DNA of 64,000 nt from Tupaia tana (Eukaryota > Chordata > Mammalia > Scandentia > Tupaiidae): NCBI GenBank assembly GCA_026018925.1, contig JAKSZU010000027.1, forward strand, positions 1,260,829-1,324,828. Reading direction: 5' to 3'. This document shows, piece after piece, positions 57,000 through 64,000 of the stretch. Position numbers and translations under genes: made by a program. A model generated the notes under the pieces. It searched no databases, was not told the origin of the DNA, and saw only the letters and a list, made by a program, of their open reading frames with translations. Positions within the stretch are counted from its first letter, which is position 1. Each line of letters opens with the position of its first letter.

Positions 57000-57315
57000 C
57001 TGCCCTGTTCCTGCCCGAGAGCCTTTGCCTCTGCTATTTCCTCTGACTGCTCTGTCCCTAATCGTTCCCACGGTTCTGTTTGAACATTTAGATTTCTGCA
57101 AGCAATACTGCCCCAGAGAGCCTTATCCTGTTATTTTCTCATGGGACGTGCTCTCCCACTGCAGGTCCTGTTACTTGTGTGTGCGCTTACTGTCCCCTCT
57201 CTAGGATGTGGAAGCCCGTGAATGCGTGCCTTTCTCATCAGCTTCATCCCAGCACCGGGAGCACTGGCTGGATCAAGCCACGCATTCAGTATGCATTTCC
57301 AGAATCAATACATGG
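57000..57315 (+). mobile_element. L2 3' end, sense
   Basis: CTGCCCTGTTCCTGCCCGAG, ATCCCAGCACCGGGAGCACT and the CATTCAGTATGCATTTCCAG end follow the L2 3' consensus layout. Confidence 0.65.
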
Positions 57316-57899
57316 GTGAGCAGTAGAAAGTAATTCACTGCTCTCGAAACTGCAACACGTTGATACTGAAAGCTAAGATTATTTGCAAATGTGTTTACCG
57401 TTCAATATGACAGCAACAATTTTTTGTGTTTGCTGGTTTAAGATGAAGTTGTTTGAGGCTGCAATTTAAGAATCAAGGAAAGAAAGCCGTGATGGAAACG
57501 GAGCTTCCTCCTTTAACTCTTGTCAGTTTCGTGTGACTTGGTTTTGTTGTGACGGCACCAGGATTTCAGACTTTCTGCATAGGAAAATTTTTCTTTTAGT
57601 ATCTTTCCAGCAATTCTCTTGAGAAGTGCAGATGCGTATTCAGCATATGCAAAAATGTGATCAGAAACCTTTCCTCTTTATTTATAGACACCTACAGTGC
57701 AGTTGTTTGTTTCTTAGGTAGGAAGGCAGATTGGAGGGAGTCCATGCATACTTTAAGCACTGACTCTGCAACAATGAGCTGCAGATCTGCAATGAACAGC
57801 GAAGCTAACCTCTCTGAATTCTGATGAGATATCCTGGGACAAATGCTGCATTTATGAGGACCCTCTATAAAAGAAAATGAGAAAAGAGTGACTTAATTA

Positions 57900-58075
57900 T
57901 TAATATATGCCAAGTATTTCAGAATACAAGGTCTGTTTTATCATCTTAGAATGTTATAAGGTTATAATTTGACAGACTCAGGCTTGTTCGGTAAGCCCTC
58001 TTATAAGTGGTACAGCTGGAGTTTGAATCCACGTTCTTCCCATGCTGTGCTCTTGGTGAAATCTCACCCTCTACC
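57900..58075 (+). mobile_element. MIR SINE
   Basis: ATATGCCAAGTATTTCAGAA, CAGGCTTGTTCGGTAAGCCC and GGTACAGCTGGAGTTTGAAT follow MIR order. Confidence 0.7.
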
Positions 58076-60474
58076 TTCCACTGCCCTTGCTAGGATAATT
58101 CCCTGCTCTTTTATTTGAAAACACTTTTTGCATGTGAGCCAAATTTTCTTCTGAGTTCAGAAGCACACCTGGAGTCCAACCGTACCATCAAGGGTTTATG
58201 AGGGAACTAGAGGGGACACTGCACAGTCTTCAGCACCACATGGACAGAAGATGCTTGGCTCTGAGGGAGGGCATCCAGAGACCAGACTTTTGTTCACCTC
58301 CTCGAACTGCAGCACTTTTAGTCAGTGAATCCAAACAGAATATCGTGTGTTAAGAATCTGGAAGACCAGCTACTGTGGTCTCGTGCACACAGTATCTTAT
58401 TTTAGTATCAAGTCAAGGTCGTCACTGCCAAGTGGGAGACCTACTTCTGACTGTTTTGTCAATACAAGAATTTTGAGGATACTCTAAGTCTCTAGGATGA
58501 CTGAAACTTTCTTACTAGCCACCTGATGGCAGTAAGGAGAAGAGGGGGCTGTTGGAGTGGCACTCCCTCTCCCCAGGAGACTCCACACTGAGCCCTAAAG
58601 CCCTCGCCCTCTTACACAGATTCTCTAAGGGCCTTCATTTCCCACGGGGTGGACTTTTCATCTTTCCCTGGAAACAAAACCTCTAACTCTGTCTCAGTAC
58701 CCATGCTAAGGACCAAGACAAGAAGATATTTAGATGAATCCAAAAGTCTGCCTAGGAGTTTCCCTTTATATGCAATAGCCTTCCTGTGGGATGCATTGAA
58801 ATTTCCCAAAAGACAGAGTTTGGGTGGTGCCTATAGCCGGTGCTCATGAGCAACTTCCAGGAAAAATACATACCTGGAGCTTTCACAAAACTGCTTCAGA
58901 AAAGATTTATGTGAGTGTAGACTTTGGGAAGACCAGAGCTTTGTAAAAGATACATTTTTTGCTCATCTTCTGACTAAAGGCCTGTGTTTTTCAGAAATCA
59001 GAATTGAAAAGGCAGAAGGTGGCTGGACAGTGGCCCAACCATAAAGCACTGCCCTCCAGGAGGTAGCCATGTGGAAGGGTTCCTGGTTGGTGTCCGGAGG
59101 CCTTCCTGAGCATGCCAGGGTGGGCGTGCCCACAGCCCGGGCCCAGCTCAGGCGAGGGCTGAGTTGCAGTGTTAAGACCCTGCTAGGGCTGTTGCCTCTC
59201 TCCGCTTTCCTCTCCGGAAAAATAAAGAAGGAAAAAATAAAGAAGAAACAAAGGAAAAAAGAAAGGATAGGGGAAAAAAGGCAGGAGGGAAGGTGGCTAT
59301 CCTTTTGGATTACAAAGTTGTTTCCTTTAGTCTATGTAATTTTTATTAACTCTAGTATCTCCTGTGGCAGGGGGTGGGAGAGGTTGTGAATAATTGGGGA
59401 ATGAATCTTCTCCCTTTATCTCCGTTTTTTTTCCCTTCCTGTTTAGATTACCTTAATGTCTCACCCCCTCCTGTCCAAAAGCATTGTTTTCATTTGGGGA
59501 ATATTTTCTCTAAACGTCAACGGTCCTCTCCTTGACATGGTGTTCTTGGCCAAGGGTGAGGTGCCTATAAGTGCCTTCTCAACCCTTGATGTGCCTAAAA
59601 TTCAGCAACATCTGTAAAGAGTTTCGATAACATCTAGGCACTACGTATGCCATTGTTTTTATAGAGAATACATTCTAGATTCTTCTCGCTTCAGTGGGGC
59701 TGTAGGGGCTGGGAACAGTTCTCCCAGCTCCAGAAACTTGTCTGTTTATACTCTGGATTATAAAGAGTGCGTCTGGAGCCCTTCCTCTGTTATTCTTAAG
59801 TGGGGAAAGAAGGGCAGTTACTCTCCTGGGCGTATATTGTCCTCCTTACTCAGGGCTTTGGGAGTCTCTTGTTCTTAGACCAGAAAATATTTTCCTTCAA
59901 ACTCAAGTCTCCAGTTGTGTTTTTATCTTCTTTCGGTAATTGAATAATCCTCTCTTTGGGAGGTGCAGTCCCATGATAAATTGTAGTACTTTCATCACAA
60001 TTTTTATCCTTTATAAAGGCTATCTGCATGGAAAAATTCAAGTGGAAAAGGCTAAGATTACAGGTTGGGGGAGGGAGCGGGTGTCGGAGCAGATGAACAT
60101 GGGTGGTGGGTAACTCACTAGAGATCTTTTGTATACCTTGGGCCATTTTGGTCATCAGACAGGACACACCATTCTCTGTATAGTCAGGCCCTGTCTGGTC
60201 TAAAGATAAAAGGAGTGCTTAGTTAGGGCTCAGTGTCTCCCTGGACCTTAGGTTCCAACTGATCAGCCTGATTCTAGATCAAAGCAGATCCTCAACTTCT
60301 TGTTACATCTCAGGGGACAAAATATTAAGTAAGTGGAAAGTACAGAAGCAACAGTAAGGCTCTGTGAGTAAGAAGCTACTGCCAAATGCACCCAAGACCC
60401 ATCCTACTGAGTGCTAAGTTCACTTCTACTGTATTTAGTGTTTCTTCATAGAGACGGTTCTGTTTAGATCTTTT
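58076..60474. other. Unique sequence with one SINE-C
   Basis: Outside 59,020-59,275 no repeat or gene is recognised. Confidence 0.5.
59020..59275 (+). mobile_element. SINE-C (third family), sense
   Basis: Second copy: CAGTGTTAAGACCCTGCTAG, CTCTCTCCGCTTTCCTCTCC and a tail starting AATAAAGAAGGAAAAAATAA. The front half includes GTGGCTGGACAGTGGCCCAA, which may be a degenerate tRNA-like head similar to family B. Confidence 0.65.
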
Positions 60475-60542
60475 ATTCATTTGTGCAATTAATAAATATT
60501 CACTGAGTGTCTTCTACATGCCAAATACTTATCTAGATAAGA
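60475..60542 (-). mobile_element. L2/MIR-like fragment
   Basis: AATAAATATTCACTGAGTGT and CTTCTACATGCCAAATACTT resemble the terminal segment shared by L2 and MIR. It adjoins the hAT fossil. The orientation call is weak. Confidence 0.45.
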
Positions 60543-60735
60543 GCCTGGCCAACTGTAGCCTATGGGGCAAATCCAACTGAACACTTGCTTCTGTAAATAC
60601 AGCTCTATTAGAACACAGTCTTGTTCACATGCGCATCTGTCATTATGGTTTCTTCCATGCTAGCGTGGCAGAGCTGAGTAATTGCAGCAGAGACTGAATC
60701 ACCTACAACCCCTCATGCAGATAGTTTGTGAACCT
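60543..60735. mobile_element. hAT-type DNA transposon fossil
   Basis: GCCAACTGTAGCCTATGGGG, GCAAATCCAACTGAACACTT, AAATACAGCTCTATTAGAAC and ACACAGTCTTGTTCACATGC align with a common ancient mammalian element family that I recognise as hAT-like. The exact family name is not asserted. Confidence 0.6.
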
Positions 60736-60769
60736 GTGTTCTCATTAGTGGAGACACATTGGTCCATGA

Positions 60770-61050
60770 CTTTAATGAGCTCACATTTTTTGGGAGAAGG
60801 TGTAGTGTTGGAGAGAGAGACAATAAACAAGCAAACACATGGAACACGCTGCTGAGTGTTGTGAGGCAAATGGAGCAGAGCGATGCCCAGGGGCTGGGTA
60901 GGTGATGGGGAAGCTACTTGAGGTCAGTGAGAGAGGCCTTCCTAAGGGGGTTCTATGGGAACCAATCTGAGTAGGGGGGTGCACATCAGGATATCTGGGA
61001 AGAGCCCTTGGGAAATACCAAGAGCAAAGGTATAGTCTCATACCAGGTGG
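60770..61050 (-). mobile_element. L2 3' region, antisense
   Basis: GAGACAATAAACAAGCAAAC, GAGAGAGGCCTTCCTAAGGG and TGGGAAGAGCCCTTGGGAAA with a CCAAGAGCAAAGG end fit antisense L2. Confidence 0.55.
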
Positions 61051-61077
61051 CATGTCCAGGTACAGAGCAGATGTGAG

Positions 61078-61320
61078 TGGGGCCAGCCGGGGTTGTGGTT
61101 GGGGTGGCAGGACCCACACGGTTGACTCTGCAGTTCAGTCCTGGACTGGTGTCTTGAGAAACATGCTGGGCACACACACACGTGTGCCCCGAATCCCAAA
61201 AGGATTAAAAACAGAAGAGAAGGGATTGCAGCATGACTATGTCCCATAGATGGTGTGTTTTCACTTTCTCTCTCTCTCCGTCTCTGTCACTAGCAAGCAC
61301 ATGTGCTACCTGGCAAAGAA
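61078..61320 (+). mobile_element. SINE-A, sense, diverged
   Basis: GTGGGGCCAGCCGGGGTTGT opens the head. GAAGGGATTGCAGCATGACT and the CTCTCTCTCTCCGTCTCTGT tract lead to CACATGTGCTACCTGGCAAA and an A-rich tail. Confidence 0.78.
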
Positions 61321-61932
61321 AGAGAGAACAAAGGAAGAAAAAGAAAGAAATAAAAATAAAGGAAGATAAAGAAAAGGTGAGTGGAGTGGAAATAGTGAAA
61401 GAAAGAATGATAGGAGATGAAGTAAAACAGGGACTCAGGATGCAGGTCATGGGCTCTGATTCAGCATCTGGGTACATTTTAAACACTTGACAAGTCTTTG
61501 GAGGGTTTGACACAGGTCGGTTACATGATAGACATTTTCAGAAATTATTCTGGGTGCTAGAATTTGGGTTGGCAGGGCAGCAAGGAGAGATCCAGTGAGG
61601 AGGGTACAGTGATGATAAGAAGTCTGACCCGGGACTCGTTTTGGAGTTCTGGCCCATGGGACATGCTGATGGATTAGATGTGGGATGGGAGGGAAATAGA
61701 ATTAAATACGACTCCCACAGTATCGAGTTAGACAACTAATAGAGGTTGGTGTATCCATCTAACTGGAGAAAGCTGCAACAAGTTTGGATAGGGGATACAG
61801 ATGAAGGATTCTGTTTTGGGCAAATAAAATTTGAGATGCCTCTTAGCTATCCAAGCGGAGATGTCAAATAAGCTGTTGGATAACTAATTTTGATGTTCAT
61901 GAGTGACACTATAATTGGAAATATGAGATTTT

Positions 61933-62181
61933 TTTTTTTTTTTGCACTATAGGGTGCTTGAGCTTGCCAGAGAGACAGATAGAGACAGAGAGTCAGAAAG
62001 CAAGAAATCACCCCCCAGGGGGGATGGCCACTCCTGATCCCTTCTCCATTCTCCTCTCGGGATCTTGGGCACGCATGCACACGTGCCTGGCTTGAGTTTT
62101 AAGCCAACGGGTCCAGGACTCGAACCGCAGTTGACTACATGGGAGTTCAGCGACATAGCCTTTATGCTAACTGCTGGTCCC
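61933..62181 (-). mobile_element. SINE-A, antisense, with target duplication
   Basis: A full copy with T-run, TATAGGGTGCTTGAGCTTGC and a head ending CTAACTGCTGGTCC. GGAAATATGAGATTTT (61,917-61,932) and GGAAATATGGATTTT (62,182-62,196) flank it, differing by one base. It is moderately young. Confidence 0.9.
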
Positions 62182-62984
62182 GGAAATATGGATTTTGAAG
62201 TCTACAGCATGTAGACATTTCACAGCATGAGACTGAAGATGATCACCTGGAGAATTAATACTGTCAGACGAAGGGAGAAGAGAGGGCTATACCAAGGAGG
62301 TACAGCCATGCAGGGTAGGCTCACGAGACAGGACGAGTTAGGGTTAGGTCCCAACGTTTCTTGGTACTTACCCGCCACATAGCCTTGGCTAGGCTTTTTA
62401 CATCTTTGGCCTTCGGGTCTCTGGTTTTGAGCCTCTAATTTGCTTATCAAATCACGAGCCACTTTTGCTTCGAGGAACAAAGCTCCCTCTCCACATTTCA
62501 CTTGAAGTCACCTCCCGCCCTCGAGTATCAAGGCTTAGGAAGGTTGGGGATCTATTTGGAAAATCCTGCCTGGTCTAGATGCAGCTAGGGTCACGGAGTG
62601 CTCTTGGAGGTGCCTGTGGTTTCCTGGCAACGTCTTGATACGTGGCTGACAACGCTGGGCGGGGTGATACTTGCTCTGCACAGGCCGAGTCAACGTTGTG
62701 GAGAGCAGACATGTGCCCATGGCAGAGGGAGTGGTCTGCAGTCTCTGAAGTGTTCAGAGTGGACTTTCAGGGCCCTGTTGTCTTAGAAATGGGCAGTTCT
62801 CCAATAAACCCTGCCAGTGTTTTCAAAGGGGCCAAGACACAGTCATCCTAAAATCGGTAGAGCTCTGCCCTCATTACATCACCATGAACTGGAGAAATGG
62901 GTATTGCTGGCCATACCGACCGATCCTTACCTGGGCCAGTCTCGGAGGATTGGTATCAGGCCCTCCTACACTTGGTGAGCAAAG

Positions 62985-63130
62985 ATTCTGGGTTTGCAGA
63001 GTGACCTAGACAAGTTACCTTCTCCAAGTTTAGTTTCCTCTCTGCGAAATGCTTGGAATACTAGCTTTGTTAAGTAGTATCAGGATTAATGGAGATTGTC
63101 TTTGTGAAAATGTCTAGCAGGATCAGTATT
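62985..63130 (-). mobile_element. MIR SINE, antisense
   Basis: AGTGACCTAGACAAGTTACC, CAAGTTTAGTTTCCTCTCTG and CAGGATTAATGGAGATTGTC match the antisense MIR. Confidence 0.78.
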
Positions 63131-64000
63131 AGTTTCTTTTTTCTTCCTGTGGAACACAGTGCAGTGCTTAGTTTGCTCTGATCTGAATGACCTCACGCAG
63201 TGACAGTGAGATATAAGAACCGAGATTCGTGCTGGGGGATGCCCTGGGGATGAAAACGATGCTAGAGCAAGTGAGAGAGGGAAGACTCACCGTAACCTGG
63301 GTAATGCTTCCCGCTCTCCATTTCCTTAAATCTCCCTTTTTCTAAATTTTCTACAAGTGTAATGCACTAGTTTCATTATAAAGGACCACTCCTTCCCATG
63401 TACAGACACTAAATGCATTGAATTTAAACAAACTCCATTTATCATGCATTTCTTTTATGTTATGGAAAGGTGTGTTGTAGGGAAACACTAGGTCAGTGAG
63501 GCCAGAGGGGTAGGACTGTGCCTCCAGTTTGGCTTTCACTCAAGTTTTGAGGTTTCTTGGAGATTTTCAATGATCTATAGAATTTCCCTATATATATATT
63601 TATATATGCAGGAGAGTTAATTCAAGAGCAGTGCACTTCAGTTCACTCAAACCTTAAAATGTTTATCATTCAGCTTGAGATCTTATTAAAATTATGATTC
63701 TGATTTTTTAGGTGTGTGTGTGGGGGGGGTTCTCAGATTCACCATTTCTAACAAGTTCCCGGAGACATCAAAATTCCTGTTTCAGTGACCACATTTGAAT
63801 AGCAAGAGTCTAGACTTACTCAAGGTCTAAAGTGCCCTGATTTGATGATAGGGGATATAGAAAGCATATCTCTGCCACCATCTGTCCATCCATCCAGTAA
63901 ATACCCACCTAGTTGAGCGTGGCCTGAGGTGAATGTGGCCCAGTCCCATTGAGAAAGTCACACTCCAGTCAAGGAGACAGACATGCAAACACACATTTTT
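63131..64000. other. Unique sequence at window end
   Basis: Includes a (TA)n tract and a G8 run near 63,721-63,728. The last 80 bp (AGGAGACAGACATGCAAACA) may be the start of an antisense L2 that runs off the window. Confidence 0.4.
63582..63610. repeat. Short (TA)n AT-rich tract
   Basis: CCTATATATATATTTATATA is a short imperfect palindrome with cruciform potential. Confidence 0.7.

Overview
This window is vertebrate nuclear DNA, almost certainly from a placental mammal. It carries MIR and L2 fossils, MER5-type hAT elements, MaLR-type LTRs and L1 pieces, all embedded in mostly non-coding DNA. It also has abundant lineage-specific tRNA-headed SINEs. I see no Alu, B1/B2, CAN, Bov-tA, ERE, PRE or AfroSINE copies, so primates, muroid rodents, carnivores, ruminants, horses, pigs and afrotherians are unlikely. 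I could not name the order. Colugo is only a weak guess, and it fits poorly with the simple tRNA-only SINEs I recall being described there.

I found no convincing protein-coding gene. The very long open frames (43.6-49.2 kb, 10.7-11.8 kb and 14.4-15.8 kb) are by-products of GC-rich minisatellites. The only genes I can support are two tRNA-Cys(GCA) loci at 9,974-10,045 and 12,979-13,050. Both are 72 nt with a downstream T-run. The first looks intact, while the second has a weakened acceptor stem.

Layout: 0-9.9 kb is unique sequence with old repeats, SINEs and a 129-bp tandem duplication. 9.9-16 kb holds the two tRNA-Cys loci, a roughly 90-100 bp minisatellite with an internal (GTGA)n, and a 41-bp minisatellite. 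16-19.6 kb is AT-rich and ends in a GC-rich block that may be an old processed pseudogene. 19.6-36 kb is dense in SINEs, MaLR LTRs and MER5 copies, including an inverted SINE pair at 27.3-27.8 kb. 37.1-38.1 kb is an old L1 3' end that carries a palindromic MITE and a 39-bp tandem expansion. 38-43.6 kb is mostly unique sequence. 43.72-49.13 kb is a minisatellite of about 150 copies of a 36-bp unit. 49.7-53.7 kb holds young and old SINEs. 54.4-56.3 kb is a MIR split by an L1 with an inverted 5' end. 56.3-64 kb is unique sequence with L2, MIR, MER5 and SINE copies.

The most notable features are the 36-bp array, the clustering of three unrelated GC-rich minisatellites, and a set of related SINE families (called A, B and C here) that I cannot match to a named family. 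One copy of family A is flanked by a perfect 16-bp target-site duplication.
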